Counted from the first letter of the stretch, positions 24,747-33,675 are shown. The stretch is 64,000 bases of DNA from Acidimicrobiales bacterium (GCA_030448245.1 JAUJNH010000004.1:1-64000); one strand, 5' to 3'. The notes: generated from the sequence alone by a model not told the origin. Numbers and translations are program-made.

Positions 24747-24768
24747 GAGCCACCCTCCGGGGTGGCTC
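24747..24768 (+). terminator. Intrinsic terminator of tRNA-Ala
   Basis: GAGCCACCC at 24747-24755 pairs with GGGTGGCTC at 24760-24768 around a four-base loop, followed by TTCTGGTTGT. It ends the tRNA transcript and also lies at the 3' side of the convergent membrane gene at 24796. Confidence 0.7.
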
Positions 24769-24795
24769 TTCTGGTTGTCGGCGCTGGTTCTCCGC

Positions 24796-25164
24796 CTAGT
24801 CCCGGCTCGGCCAGTAGAGGAAGGTGAAGATGAACACGCCGGCGGCCGGCAGCAGGAGGAGGAGGCTGCCGAGGCCAGCCGTGATGAGCCGCTTCTCCCC
24901 GGCCCGCCGGCACTCCTCGACGGGCCGGGCCTTCTCCGTGGCCGCCTCGTACGGGTTGCGCTTCTCGCGGGTGACCTGCTCCTTCTCGGCGTCGGTCAGC
25001 AGCGGGGACGGAAGGGGCTTGCGGGCGGCCGACCAGCCGCTGCCGCAGTCGTTGCCGGTGGGGAGCGAGGCGAAGGCCACGCCGCCGAGGATGGCCAGCA
25101 GGGCCAAGGCTGCGCAGGCGATCATGGCGGTGCGGCGGGCGGCAGGCGACCCCTGAGGCAGCAT
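24796..25164 (-). CDS. Small membrane protein, unknown function
   Basis: A 122-residue protein with two hydrophobic helices, about residues 14-34 (MIACAALALLAILGGVAFA) and 92-114 (a LLLLLPAAG-containing run), separated by a hydrophilic loop with two cysteines and many charged residues. The N-terminal helix could be an uncleaved signal. The ATG at 25164 is chosen because the longer frame would overlap the region upstream of nucS. No family is recognised. It is divergent from nucS with 119 bases between starts. Confidence 0.6.
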   Translation of the reverse strand: MLPQGSPAARRTAMIACAALALLAILGGVAFASLPTGNDCGSGWSAARKPLPSPLLTDAEKEQVTREKRNPYEAATEKARPVEECRRAGEKRLITAGLGSLLLLLPAAGVFIFTFLYWPSRD

Positions 25165-25283
25165 GAGCGTGATCGTAGATGGGCGATCGGTTCCTGCGGC
25201 CACTCGGCGCGTTCACGCCCGACGACAAAAGCCGGCGTGGGTCCGACGCCCAGCGGCGGGAGCCGAGCGCGAGCCTCTGGGTG

Positions 25284-25964
25284 ATGCGCCTGGTGATCGC
25301 CCGCTGCGCGGTCCACTACGACGGCCGCCTCACCGCCCACCTGCCGATGGCCGTCCGACTGCTGATGGTCAAGGCCGACGGCTGCGTCTGCGTCCACGCC
25401 GACTCGGGGGCCTACAAGCCGCTGAACTGGATGACGGCGCCCAACCTGCTGGTCGAGACACCGACTCCGGAGGAGGGCCTGGCCAGCCGGTGGACGGTCA
25501 CCAACCCGAAGGGCGAGCGCCTCACCATCGACGTCGAGGAGGTGCTGCACGAGGTCGACGAGCCGTTGGGCACCGGGCCTGGCCTGGTGAAGGACGGCGT
25601 CGAGGCCCACCTGCAGGAGCTCCTGGCCGGCGATCCGAGCGTCCTCGAGGAGGGCCTGGTGCTGATCCGGCGCGAGCACGGCACCGACATCGGCCCCGTC
25701 GACCTGCTGTGCCGGGCCGCCGACGGCCACACGGTGGTCGTGGAGGTGAAGCGGCGAGGCGACATCGACGGGGTGGACCAGCTGGGCCGCTACCTGGAGC
25801 GGCTGCAGCTCGACAGCCGCCTGCGGCCGCTCCGCGGCGTGCTGGTGGCCCAGCAGGTGGCCCCGCAAGCCAAGGTGCTGTGCCAGGCCCGCGGGCTGGC
25901 CTGGGTCGAGGTCGACTACGACCTGCTGCGCGGCGCCAGGCCGCCCGACCTCACGCTGTTCTGA
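25284..25964 (+). CDS. nucS: Mismatch-specific endonuclease NucS/EndoMS
   Basis: A 226-residue NucS. It begins with [20 protein letters not shown], the family start, and the C-terminal nuclease domain shows the PD-(D/E)xK core as [10 protein letters not shown] then VVVEVKRRG, followed by [10 protein letters not shown]. In actinobacteria and many archaea NucS cuts both strands at mismatches and replaces MutS/MutL. Length agrees with the mycobacterial enzyme (about 223). ATG 25284 is preferred; GTG 25281 is adjacent. A beta-clamp interaction motif is expected at the C-terminal end, and Pro-Asp-Leu-Thr-Leu-Phe is a candidate. Confidence 0.94.
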   Translation: MRLVIARCAVHYDGRLTAHLPMAVRLLMVKADGCVCVHADSGAYKPLNWMTAPNLLVETPTPEEGLASRWTVTNPKGERLTIDVEEVLHEVDEPLGTGPGLVKDGVEAHLQELLAGDPSVLEEGLVLIRREHGTDIGPVDLLCRAADGHTVVVEVKRRGDIDGVDQLGRYLERLQLDSRLRPLRGVLVAQQVAPQAKVLCQARGLAWVEVDYDLLRGARPPDLTLF

Positions 25965-25998
25965 CGGGCGCCGGCCGCCGTCGGCCAGACTGCCAGGC

Positions 25999-26784
25999 AT
26001 GCCCGGACTGCTGGAAGGCAAGCGCACCCTCGTCACCGGGGTGCTGACCAACGAATCGCTGGCCTACAGCGTGGCCGAGCTGGCCCTGGCCGAGGGAGCC
26101 GAGGTGGTGCTCAGCGGCGCCGGGCGGGGCCTGTCGCTGACCCGCCGGATGGCCAAGCGCCTCGGGCTCGACCCGGATGCCGACGTCTACGAATGGGACG
26201 TCACCCAGCCCGAGCACGGCACAGCCGTTGCCGCCGCCCTCGAGGAGCGGTGGGGCCGCGCCGACGCCGCCCTCCACGCCATCGGGTTCGCCCCGGGGTC
26301 CTGCCTGGGCGGCGGGTTCCTCGAAGCGCCGTGGGAGGACGTGGCCACCGCGCTGCACATCAGCACCTACAGCCTGAAGGAGGTGGCGGCGTCGCTGGCC
26401 CCGCTGCTCAAGGCCGGCGGTGGGGGCTCGGTCGTGGCGCTCGACTTCGACGCCACCGTGGCGTGGCCCGCCTACGACTGGATGGGGGTGGCCAAGGCCG
26501 GTCTCGAGTCGTGCGCCCGCTACCTGGCCCGCGAGCTGGGCGAGCAGGGCACCCGGGTGAACCTGGTGGCAGCCGGGCCGGTCAAGACCATGGCGGCCAA
26601 GAGCATCCCCGGCTTCGCCCAGTTCGAGGAGCGCTTCGAGACCTTGGCGCCGCTGGGGTGGGACGTGGTGGCCGACGCCGAGGCGGTGGCCCGCACCACC
26701 GTCGCCCTGCTCTCCGACTGGTTCCCCAAGACCACCGGCGAGATCGTCCACGTCGACGGCGGCTTCCACGCCGTGGGGGCGTAG
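25999..26784 (+). CDS. fabI: Enoyl-ACP reductase (FabI/InhA)
   Basis: A 261-residue short-chain dehydrogenase of the FabI/InhA type: it starts LLEGKRTLVTGVLTNESLAY, lacking the classic TGxxxGxG, and has the catalytic Tyr-x6-Lys as YDWMGVAKA, followed by RVNLVAAGPVKTMAA. It reduces the enoyl-ACP intermediate in fatty acid elongation with NADH. It is directly followed by fabG and fabZ, the reverse of the fabG-inhA order in mycobacteria. Such enzymes are triclosan or isoniazid-adduct targets in relatives. Confidence 0.93.
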   Translation: MPGLLEGKRTLVTGVLTNESLAYSVAELALAEGAEVVLSGAGRGLSLTRRMAKRLGLDPDADVYEWDVTQPEHGTAVAAALEERWGRADAALHAIGFAPGSCLGGGFLEAPWEDVATALHISTYSLKEVAASLAPLLKAGGGGSVVALDFDATVAWPAYDWMGVAKAGLESCARYLARELGEQGTRVNLVAAGPVKTMAAKSIPGFAQFEERFETLAPLGWDVVADAEAVARTTVALLSDWFPKTTGEIVHVDGGFHAVGA

Positions 26785-26788
26785 CGAG

Positions 26789-27493
26789 ATGGGCGGCCGG
26801 GTGGTCCTCGTCACCGGAGGCAACCGGGGCATCGGCCGGTCGATCGCCGAATCGTTCCAGAAGCAGGGTGACCAGGTGGCCATCACCGTTCGGGGCGAGC
26901 CCGTCGAGGGCTTCACCTCGGTCCGCTGCGACATGACCGACGCGGCGTCGATCGACGCCGCGGTGAAGCAGGTCGAGGAGGAGCTGGGCCCGGTCGAGGT
27001 GCTGGTGGCCAACGCCGGCATGACCAGGGACGGCCTGCTGTTGAGCATGAAGGAGGAGGACTTCGCCGCCGTGGTCGACACCAACCTGGTCGGCGCCTTC
27101 CGCGTCACCAAGCGGGTCACCCGCGGGATGCTCAAGCAGCGGCGTGGGCGCATCGTGCTGCTGTCGTCGGTGGTGGCCCTGCTGGGGTCCGGCGGCCAGA
27201 CGAACTACGCAGCGGCCAAGGCCGGCCTCATCGGCTTCGGCCGCAGCCTGGCCCGCGAGCTGGGCAGCCGGGGCATCACGGTCAACGTGGTCGCACCCGG
27301 CTTCGTCGACACCGACATGACGGCGGCGCTGGGTGAGGAGCGGGTGGCCGCGCTCAAGGCCCAGATCCCGCTCGGGCGCACCGCCACCCCCGATGAGGTG
27401 GCGGCCGTCGTCCGCTTCCTGGCCAGCGACGAAGCGGCCTACGTCACCGGCGCCGTCGTGCCGGTCGACGGCGGCCTGGGCATGGGGCACTGA
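26789..27493 (+). CDS. fabG: 3-oxoacyl-ACP reductase
   Basis: A 234-residue SDR reductase with TGGNRGIGRSIAESF cofactor motif, NAG at residue about 74, catalytic Ser in LLSSVVA and YxxxK as NYAAAKAG. It reduces 3-ketoacyl-ACP with NADPH. It starts four bases after fabI, and its TGA shares its final A with the ATG of fabZ. The spacing makes a three-gene fatty acid synthesis operon, so the FabG role is favoured over other SDR activities. Confidence 0.92.
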   Translation: MGGRVVLVTGGNRGIGRSIAESFQKQGDQVAITVRGEPVEGFTSVRCDMTDAASIDAAVKQVEEELGPVEVLVANAGMTRDGLLLSMKEEDFAAVVDTNLVGAFRVTKRVTRGMLKQRRGRIVLLSSVVALLGSGGQTNYAAAKAGLIGFGRSLARELGSRGITVNVVAPGFVDTDMTAALGEERVAALKAQIPLGRTATPDEVAAVVRFLASDEAAYVTGAVVPVDGGLGMGH

Positions 27494-27942
27494 TGGCCGA
27501 CGCCCCCGACGTGGCCGAGCTGCCCCGCCCCGCGGACGTGCTGCCCCACCGCGACCCGTTCCTCCTCGTCTCCGAGGTGACCGAGCTGGTGCCGGGGGAG
27601 CGGGCCCGCGGCCTGTGGCGGCTGAGCGGCGACGAGGACTTCTGGGCCGGCCACTTCCCGGGCCGCCCCACCCTGCCCGGGGTGCTCATGGTCGAGTCAC
27701 TGGCCCAGGTGGGCGCCATCGCCCTGCTGGCCGACGACCGCTTCTCTGGACGGCTGCCGCTGTTCGGTGGCATCGACAAGGCCCGCTTCCGGCGCCAGGT
27801 CGTGCCGGGGGAGACGCTCGAGCTGGCGGTCACGTTGGGGCGGATGAGCACGGTGGCCGGCAAGGGAACCGGGGTCGCCACCGTCGACGGCGAAAGGGCC
27901 TGCCAGGTCGACCTGCTGTTCGTCTTCGCCCCAAAATCGTGA
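27493..27942 (+). CDS. fabZ: 3-hydroxyacyl-ACP dehydratase FabZ-type
   Basis: A 149-residue single hot-dog protein. LPHRDPFLLVSEV and GHFPGRPTLPGVLMVESLAQ carry the catalytic histidine and glutamate of FabZ. It dehydrates 3-hydroxyacyl-ACP between FabG and FabI, so the three genes cover a reduction, dehydration and second reduction of each elongation cycle. Start and stop of fabG overlap by one base. A FabZ-type dehydratase in this place shows a type II system rather than one multifunctional FAS I. Confidence 0.9.
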   Translation: MADAPDVAELPRPADVLPHRDPFLLVSEVTELVPGERARGLWRLSGDEDFWAGHFPGRPTLPGVLMVESLAQVGAIALLADDRFSGRLPLFGGIDKARFRRQVVPGETLELAVTLGRMSTVAGKGTGVATVDGERACQVDLLFVFAPKS

Positions 27943-27976
27943 CGGTCGGGTGAATCCCGGCCGGAGGGGTTTCCAG

Positions 27977-27996
27977 CCTACCTACCAGTAGGTAGG
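27977..27996. promoter_or_regulatory. Inverted-repeat operator, TetR-like
   Basis: CCTACCTAC and GTAGGTAGG form a perfect 9-bp inverted repeat with a CA spacer, eight bases before the GTG of the desaturase gene. Palindromes of this CCTACC/GGTAGG type are bound by several TetR-family regulators of lipid metabolism. Its place over the likely transcription start suits repression. No TetR gene lies nearby. Confidence 0.7.
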
Positions 27997-28004
27997 ATCG
28001 AACC

Positions 28005-28936
28005 GTGACCCTTTCTGTGCCCAGCGACGCCGTGTTCCTGGCCGAGCTCGCCCCGGTGGCGGAGCGCCTCTACGAGCGGCACCTCGAAGCCACCAAGGAG
28101 TGGTTTCCCCACGAGCTCGTGCCTTACTCCCAGGCTCGCGACTTCGAGCCCGGGGAGACCTGGGACGAGTCGGAGGTGCCCATGGACCCCGCCGTGCGGT
28201 CGTCCCTGCTGGTCAACCTCCTGACCGAGGACAACCTGCCCTTCTACTTCCAGGTGATCACCCGCATGTTCGGCGCCGACGACGTGTGGGGCGAGTGGAA
28301 CCGCCGGTGGACGGCCGAGGAGGGGCGGCACTCGATCGTCATCCGCGACTACCTCACCACCACCCGCAGCCTCGACCCGTGGGCCCTCGAGCGGGACCGC
28401 ATGCACCAGGTCCAGGCCGGCTTCCACGGCGAGACGCTGCCCAACGCGGCCAACGGCTTCGCCTACGTGGCCCTGCAGGAGCTGGCCACCCGGATCTCCC
28501 ACTGGAACACCGGCGACCGGCTGGCCGATCCCAAGGGCAAGGAGGTGATGAGCCGGGTGGCCAAGGACGAGAACCACCACTACCTGTTCTACCGGGACCT
28601 GGTGGCCGCCGCCCTCGAGGTCGACCCCTCGATGACCGTCGAGGCCATCGCCCACCAGGTCGACGTGTTCGAGATGCCCGGCACCGGCATCGCCGGCTTC
28701 AAGGCCCACGCGCGCTGGCCATCGCCAACGCAGGGATCTACGACCTCGTCATCCACCACGACAAGATCCTGGTGCCCTGCGTGCTGCGCCACTGGAAGCT
28801 GGAGGCGCTCGAGGGGCTGAACGACGCCGCCGAAAAGGCGCGTGACCGGCTTTTCGCTCAGATGGCCCGCATCAAGAAGGTGGGCACCCGCCTGGCCGAC
28901 AAGCGCGACGCCCGTCTGGCCGCGGCGCCGGCCTGA
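28005..28936 (+). pseudogene. Acyl-ACP desaturase, frameshifted
   Basis: A diiron acyl-ACP desaturase of the DesA/stearoyl-ACP type, about 310 residues if repaired. The two iron motifs TAEEGRHSIVIRDYL (ExxH) and DENHHYLFYRDLV (DExxH) are in the first frame. After GIAGFKAHA the frame breaks at a GCGCGC stretch near 28710-28716; a missing base there would restore the conserved tail beginning LAIANAGIYDLVIHHDK and ending at 28936. It follows fabI-fabG-fabZ, and would introduce a double bond into ACP-bound chains. Either a recent inactivation or a sequencing indel. Confidence 0.8.
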
Positions 28937-28942
28937 TCCGGC

Positions 28943-29305
28943 TCAGGCCGCTTCGCCGGCCTCGAGCTCGGCCAGCACCTGGTCGAGCCGGTCGAGGTCG
29001 TCGGTGGTCACCACCGCACAGGCACCGGCGTCAAGGCACAGCTCGGCGGCCTGGCCGGTGCCGGACATGGCCACGACCCGGGCCCCGGGGCAGCCGGCCC
29101 TGACCCGGGGGATCGACTCGAGGCCGGACATGCCGGAAAGCTCGACGTCGAGGACCACCAGGTCGGGGCGGAGGGCAGACGCCATGTCGATGGCGTCGGT
29201 GGCCGTGGACGCCTCGGTGGTGACCCAGCCGTGCGCCTCGACGAGGTCACCGACGACGGCGCGAAGTGCCGAATCGTCCTCGCAGACCAGGGCTCGGGGC
29301 TTCAC
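28943..29305 (-). CDS. Stand-alone response regulator receiver protein
   Basis: A 120-residue CheY-like receiver domain with no output domain. Acidic pair ED-D is in ALVCEDDSALRAVV, the phosphoacceptor aspartate in LVVLDVELSGMSG, and the Thr/Ser site in VVAMSGTGQ; the conserved lysine near the C-terminal end is replaced in the segment VVTTDDLDRLDQV. Loss of that lysine is common in atypical receivers. GTG 29305 gives the usual receiver start; GTG 29332 would add nine residues. No histidine kinase is nearby. Confidence 0.78.
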   Translation of the reverse strand: MKPRALVCEDDSALRAVVGDLVEAHGWVTTEASTATDAIDMASALRPDLVVLDVELSGMSGLESIPRVRAGCPGARVVAMSGTGQAAELCLDAGACAVVTTDDLDRLDQVLAELEAGEAA

Positions 29306-29363
29306 CTCCTCCAGTATCGGCCGTGGTGTCACCTAACTGAAGTCATCGGTACGCTCGGCGGCC

Positions 29364-30608
29364 GTGCTGCCGCTGGCCGAACCGGTGCGCCAGGTCACCC
29401 TGACCCGCCTGTCGGGTGAGGTGGCCCGCCTTTTGGCGCCGATCGGGCGGATCGCGGTGCCGGGCGAGGTGCACCAGCCCAAGGCCTACCGGAGCGCCAC
29501 CTACTTCACGCTGAAGGACCGGGTGGCGTCGGTGACCGTGCGGGTGCCGGTCAGCGCGCTGCGGCGCAGCCGGGTGGTGCACGGCGAGCGGGTGCTGGTC
29601 ACCGGCCGCCTCGACTGGCAGGCCGAGCGGGGGACGGTGCAGATGCTGGCCGAGGAGGTGATGCCCATCGGCGAGGGGGCCGTGGCCGCCATGGTCGAGG
29701 CCGCCCGCCGGGCCCTGGCGACCGACGGGCTGCTCGATCGCCGCCGGCGGCAGCTGCCGCGGCTGCCTCGGGTGGTCGGGGTCGTCTGCGGGGCCGATGC
29801 CGCCGTCCGCCACGACATCGAGGCGGTGGTGGCCGAGCGGTTCCCCGGCCTGCCGCTGCGCGTGCTCGAGTGCACGGTCAGCGGCCCGGGAGCGGCGACT
29901 GGCATCGAGGCCGCCCTGGCCGAGCTGCTGGCCGACCCTGCCGTCGACGTGGTCATCCTGGCCCGGGGCGGCGGTGACGCCACCCAGCTGCTGCCCTGGA
30001 GCGACGAGCAGCTGTGCCGGGCCGTGGCCGGCGCCAGGGTCCCGGTGGTGGCGGCCATCGGCCACGAGGGCGACCGGCCGCTCGTCGACGAGGTGGCCGA
30101 CGTGCGCTGCGGGACCCCTTCGATGGCCGCGGCCCAGGTGGTGCCGCGCCGGGCCGATCTCGAGGCCCGCCTCGACATCGCCCTGTCCACCGCCGACCGC
30201 CACCTGTGCCGCCGGGTGGAGGGTGCGGGCGCCCGGCTCGACAGGTCGTCGCCGGAGCGCGCCCTCGGAGGGGCGGTCGAACGGGCCGCCCGGCGCCTCG
30301 ACCGGGCCGGTGCCGGCCTGGCCGCGGCCCACCCCGCGGCCGCCGTCGAGCGGGCTCGGGGCCGGCTGGGGCGCTGCGACTGGCGGGGACCGACGCTGGC
30401 CGCAGCCCGAGGAGCCGAGCTGCGGCTGGCCTCGCTGGCCGGCCGGGTCGACGACCTCGGGCCGGGCCAGGTGCTGCGCCGGGGCTACGCGGTGGTGCGG
30501 GACGAGACCGGAGGCGTGGTGCGGGACCCGGCGGCGCTGCGGGCCGGCCAGCGGATCCACGTCGAGGTCGCCGCCGGCCGCTTCACGGCCGTGGTGGAGG
30601 CCCCGTGA
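29364..30608 (+). CDS. xseA: Exodeoxyribonuclease VII large subunit
   Basis: A 414-residue XseA: N-terminal OB-fold (VPGEVHQPKAYRSATYFTLKD) followed by the catalytic domain with VVGVVCGADAAVRHDI, VVILARGGGDATQLLPWSDE and AIGHEGDRPLVDEVAD. It forms the nuclease core with XseB and degrades single-stranded DNA. TACGCT lies eight bases before the GTG. The final TGA overlaps the GTG of xseB. Confidence 0.94.
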   Translation: MLPLAEPVRQVTLTRLSGEVARLLAPIGRIAVPGEVHQPKAYRSATYFTLKDRVASVTVRVPVSALRRSRVVHGERVLVTGRLDWQAERGTVQMLAEEVMPIGEGAVAAMVEAARRALATDGLLDRRRRQLPRLPRVVGVVCGADAAVRHDIEAVVAERFPGLPLRVLECTVSGPGAATGIEAALAELLADPAVDVVILARGGGDATQLLPWSDEQLCRAVAGARVPVVAAIGHEGDRPLVDEVADVRCGTPSMAAAQVVPRRADLEARLDIALSTADRHLCRRVEGAGARLDRSSPERALGGAVERAARRLDRAGAGLAAAHPAAAVERARGRLGRCDWRGPTLAAARGAELRLASLAGRVDDLGPGQVLRRGYAVVRDETGGVVRDPAALRAGQRIHVEVAAGRFTAVVEAP

Positions 30609-30829
30609 GCGTTTCGGTCGACGGGGATGACGACGATCTGGGTCGCCTGAGCTTCGAGGAGCTGGTCGAGCGCCTCGAAGCGCTGGCCGCCGAGTTGGCC
30701 GACGGCGGCCTCGGCATCGAGCGGGCGGCCGACGCCTACGAGCGGGCCCAGCGACTGCACGCCGCCGCCACGGCCCGGCTCGACGCGGTGGTGCGCCGCA
30801 TCGAGGCGCTCCCGCAGGACGAAGGGTGA
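30605..30829 (+). CDS. xseB: Exodeoxyribonuclease VII small subunit
   Basis: A 74-residue XseB with the family helix pair LSFEELVERLEALAAELADG and YERAQRLHAAATARLDAV. It coats the XseA helical arms. GTGA overlap with xseA couples translation. A four-base overlap also links it to the next gene at 30826. Confidence 0.92.
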   Translation: MSVSVDGDDDDLGRLSFEELVERLEALAAELADGGLGIERAADAYERAQRLHAAATARLDAVVRRIEALPQDEG

Positions 30830-31791
30830 GGATGCGGCTCCGCCGGCCGATCTATGTCGAGTCGCGGGTGCGGGCGCCTCTGGACGCCCTGTGGGCGGCT
30901 ACCCAGGACCCCGGCCAGCACCAGCGCTGGGACCTCCGCTTCGGCGCCATCGAGTACCTGCCGCGGGCCGAGGGGGAGCCCCAGCGCTTCACCTACGCCA
31001 CCACCGTGGCGCCGGGCGTCACCATCCGCGGCACGGGGGAGTCGCTCGGCGAGCGGGACCGGCCCGACGGGTCGAGGTGGTCGGGGCTCAGGTTCTGGGC
31101 GGACGACCGGCGCTCGCTGATCGAGGCCGGCGCCGGGTACTGGCGCTACGTGCCCACCGACGACGGCGTCCGCTTCCTGACCCGCTACGACTACCGGCCC
31201 CGCGGGGGCTTGCCGGGCCAGCTGGCCGACCGCTGGGCCTTCCGACCGGCCTTCGGCTGGGCCACGGCGTGGAGCTTCGACCGGCTCCGCCTGTGGCTGG
31301 AGGAGGGTGTGACCCCCGAGGCCAGCCGGGACACCGCCGCCGCCCACGCTGCCGCGGTGGCTGGCCTGGTCGGGATCTGGGCCTACCAGGGCCTGGTGCC
31401 CAAGCTGTGGCGGGTGGACGCTGGCGAGGTCGACCTGTGGCGGCGAGGCGGCCTGGGACCGGGCGGGGCTCGCCTCGCCGTGCGGGCCGCCGGCGCGGCC
31501 GAGGTGGTGATCGCCGCCGTCACGCTGGCCCGGCCCGGTCGGCGGTGGCCGTTCGCGGCCACGGCAGCGGCCATGCCGGCGCTGGTCGTGGCCGCCGCCG
31601 TGGCCGACCGGCGGGTGCTGAGCCGGGCCTTCAACCCGGTGTCGCTGAACTGGGCCGTGGCGGCCCTGGCCGCCGTGGCCCTGGCCACCACCGACCGTCG
31701 CCCGTCCGCCCGCCGGACCCTCCGCACCGCCCCGGACCACCAGCCCGACGTGGGCAACCTCCCGCCGGCCAGGCCAGGATCAGGGGCATGA
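30826..31791 (+). CDS. SRPBCC-DoxX-like fusion membrane protein
   Basis: A 321-residue two-part protein. The first 155 residues (PIYVESRVRAPLDALWAATQ) have the START/SRPBCC ligand-binding fold pattern. The second part has about four hydrophobic segments with YQGLVPKLWR and FNPVSLNWAVA, typical of the DoxX_3 family. The next gene encodes DUF4166, and this pairing recurs in bacteria, but its function is unknown. It overlaps xseB by four bases. GTG 30826 or ATG 30832 may be used. Confidence 0.72.
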   Translation: MRMRLRRPIYVESRVRAPLDALWAATQDPGQHQRWDLRFGAIEYLPRAEGEPQRFTYATTVAPGVTIRGTGESLGERDRPDGSRWSGLRFWADDRRSLIEAGAGYWRYVPTDDGVRFLTRYDYRPRGGLPGQLADRWAFRPAFGWATAWSFDRLRLWLEEGVTPEASRDTAAAHAAAVAGLVGIWAYQGLVPKLWRVDAGEVDLWRRGGLGPGGARLAVRAAGAAEVVIAAVTLARPGRRWPFAATAAAMPALVVAAAVADRRVLSRAFNPVSLNWAVAALAAVALATTDRRPSARRTLRTAPDHQPDVGNLPPARPGSGA

Positions 31792-31807
31792 CCCCCGTGA
31801 CACTGGC

Positions 31808-32488
31808 GTGACCTCCATCTACCAGGAGGCGCTGGGCCCCGACTTCCAGCGCCTCCACCCCAGGCTGCGGTGGCGGTTCGGCTTCTCGTCCGGGGACGGC
31901 GTCTGCCAGATCGGCACGGGCACCATGGACGAGGTCTGGCGGGGGCCGTGGTGGACCCTGCCGTTCCTCCTCGTCGGCTCCACCCGGCGGGTGCTGTTCC
32001 CGAGCCGGGGCCGCGACGTGCCCTTCACCATCTCGAACTACGCCTACCGCGACGGCTTCGGGCGGGAGACGGTCACGTGGTCGCGCCGGTTCAAGATGCG
32101 CCGTCGCTACCGCTGCTTCGACGCCACCATGATCCTGAGCCGCCAGCGACGGCTCATCATCGACTACCTCGGCACCCACCAGCACCTGGCCGTCGACATC
32201 CACCTGTCGGTCGACGACGAGGGTGGCCTGTGCCTGCGCTCGGGCGGCCAGCGCTTCTACGAGGGCCCGATCAGCTTCTCCTTCCCCATGCTCCTCACCG
32301 GGGTGGCCGAGGTGCGCGAGTGGTGGGACGAGGCCGAGCAGCGCTTCCGGATCAGCGTCGACGTCCGCAACCGGGCCTTTGGCCCGCTCTTTGGATACCG
32401 GGGGTCGTTCACCGTCGTCCAGCGGCCCTGCACCCCGGACGAGATCCCCCTCGACGTGCGGCCCCTACGGGAGGAGATCCGGGAGTAG
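31808..32488 (+). CDS. DUF4166 domain protein
   Basis: A 226-residue soluble protein that looks like the DUF4166 family: EALGPDFQRLHPRLRWRFG at the N terminus, then the repeated aromatic and arginine-rich beta segments, including FGRETVTWSRRF and ISFSFPMLLTGVAEVREWWD. It follows the SRPBCC-DoxX gene by 16 bases and is probably in the same operon. Its role is unknown; linkage to membrane proteins of the DoxX type suggests a shared membrane or redox function. Confidence 0.78.
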   Translation: MTSIYQEALGPDFQRLHPRLRWRFGFSSGDGVCQIGTGTMDEVWRGPWWTLPFLLVGSTRRVLFPSRGRDVPFTISNYAYRDGFGRETVTWSRRFKMRRRYRCFDATMILSRQRRLIIDYLGTHQHLAVDIHLSVDDEGGLCLRSGGQRFYEGPISFSFPMLLTGVAEVREWWDEAEQRFRISVDVRNRAFGPLFGYRGSFTVVQRPCTPDEIPLDVRPLREEIRE

Positions 32489-32670
32489 CCGCTCGGCCTG
32501 CTGGGCCCGCCCGCGCCGGAGGTCAGCGCCAGGTGGTGGTGCGGCAGCGGTCACCGAGCCGCCCCGGCGACCAGTGACCCCACGCCCGGGCGGCGGCCCG
32601 CCGGGTGCGGTCGAGCCAGGCGTCGGTGCCGTCACCGGTCACGTGGAACGAGGTCTGGCGCATCCCGCTG

Positions 32671-33675
32671 TCATGGGCCACGTACCCGGCCCAGGTGCCG
32701 GGGAAGTCCTTCGGCGAGCCGACCTCGGTGACCGTGACCGGCGGCCCAGGTGCCGGGGAAGTCCTTCGGCGAGCCGACCTCGGTGACCGTGACCGGCCCG
32801 TGCCGGCGGCCCCGGTTGCGGTGGGTGTGACCGGTGGTCACCCAGCTGCGGGGCTCGACCTCGGCCAGCTTGTCCAGGAAGGGAACCGCCTCGGGCCCGG
32901 CGATGCCCGCCGGCCAGACGTTGTGGTACCGGTACGGCTCGAGCTGGTGGTGCAGGCACACCAGCGCCGGACCGCCCCCCGAGGCCGCCTCGACCAGCGC
33001 CTCGGCCCTGCCGTTGCCCAGGGTGCCGTTGTGGTGGTGGCGGATCGTGGTGTCGCCCACCACGACGCGCAGCCCCGGCAGGTCCACGACGTGCGGCTCG
33101 ACCGGGCCGACGGCGATCAGCCCGGCGGCCCGGACGGCGGCCGCCCAGTCCGTGGCCCGGCGCTTGACCTCGTGGTTGCCGGGCGCCACCACCACCGGGA
33201 TGCCGAGGCCGGCCAGCAGCTCGAGGGCCGCATCGAGCTCGTCCACCTGAGCCCGCTGGGTCAGGTCCCCCTTCACCACGAACAGCTGCGCCCCCCACGC
33301 CACGGCGGCCGAGCTGGCGGCCCGGAGGCAGCGGATGGCGTACGGCTCCACGCCCGGTGGCTCCTCCATCTCCAGCACGTAGCCGAAGCCCTTCTCGCCG
33401 ACGTGGCAGTCGGACACCGTGGCCACCCGGCACCGCTCGGGTCCGGGGAGGGCCTCGAGCGTGGTGGCCGAGCCGGCCGGCCGCCGGTCCACCCGCACCT
33501 CGTAGGTGGTCCCCGGGGCCAGCCCGCGGGCGGTCCAGGTGCCGGCGCCGCCGTCGACCTCGCCTTCGACCGGGCCCACGCTGACGCTGTGGCGACCGGC
33601 TCCCAGGCTGGCCCAGGCCAGCTGCACCGATCGGTCGTCGACGGCGAAGACGCGGAAGCGGGTGCGCCTGGTCAC
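32671..33675 (-). CDS. Metallophosphoesterase, C terminus altered by tandem duplication
   Basis: A 334-residue calcineurin-like phosphoesterase. Metal and catalytic motifs are all present: SDCHVG (DxH), GDLTQ, GNHEV, LHHQLE and GHTHRN. About 85 N-terminal residues form a fibronectin-like domain. A 55-bp tandem duplication at 32687-32797 shifts the frame after DFPGTWA and ends the protein early at 32671. With one copy removed, the frame would continue through GYVAHDSGMRQTSFHVTGD to a stop at 32523, giving 365 residues. The catalytic core should survive. TACGCT lies seven bases before the GTG start. Confidence 0.82.
   Translation of the reverse strand: MTRRTRFRVFAVDDRSVQLAWASLGAGRHSVSVGPVEGEVDGGAGTWTARGLAPGTTYEVRVDRRPAGSATTLEALPGPERCRVATVSDCHVGEKGFGYVLEMEEPPGVEPYAIRCLRAASSAAVAWGAQLFVVKGDLTQRAQVDELDAALELLAGLGIPVVVAPGNHEVKRRATDWAAAVRAAGLIAVGPVEPHVVDLPGLRVVVGDTTIRHHHNGTLGNGRAEALVEAASGGGPALVCLHHQLEPYRYHNVWPAGIAGPEAVPFLDKLAEVEPRSWVTTGHTHRNRGRRHGPVTVTEVGSPKDFPGTWAAGHGHRGRLAEGLPRHLGRVRGP
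32687..32797. repeat. Perfect 55-bp tandem duplication
   Basis: Bases 32687-32741 are repeated exactly at 32742-32796, plus one more matching base. The unit lies inside the phosphoesterase coding region. As 55 is not a multiple of three, it shifts the frame. Perfect identity indicates a recent event or an assembly error. Confidence 0.92.
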
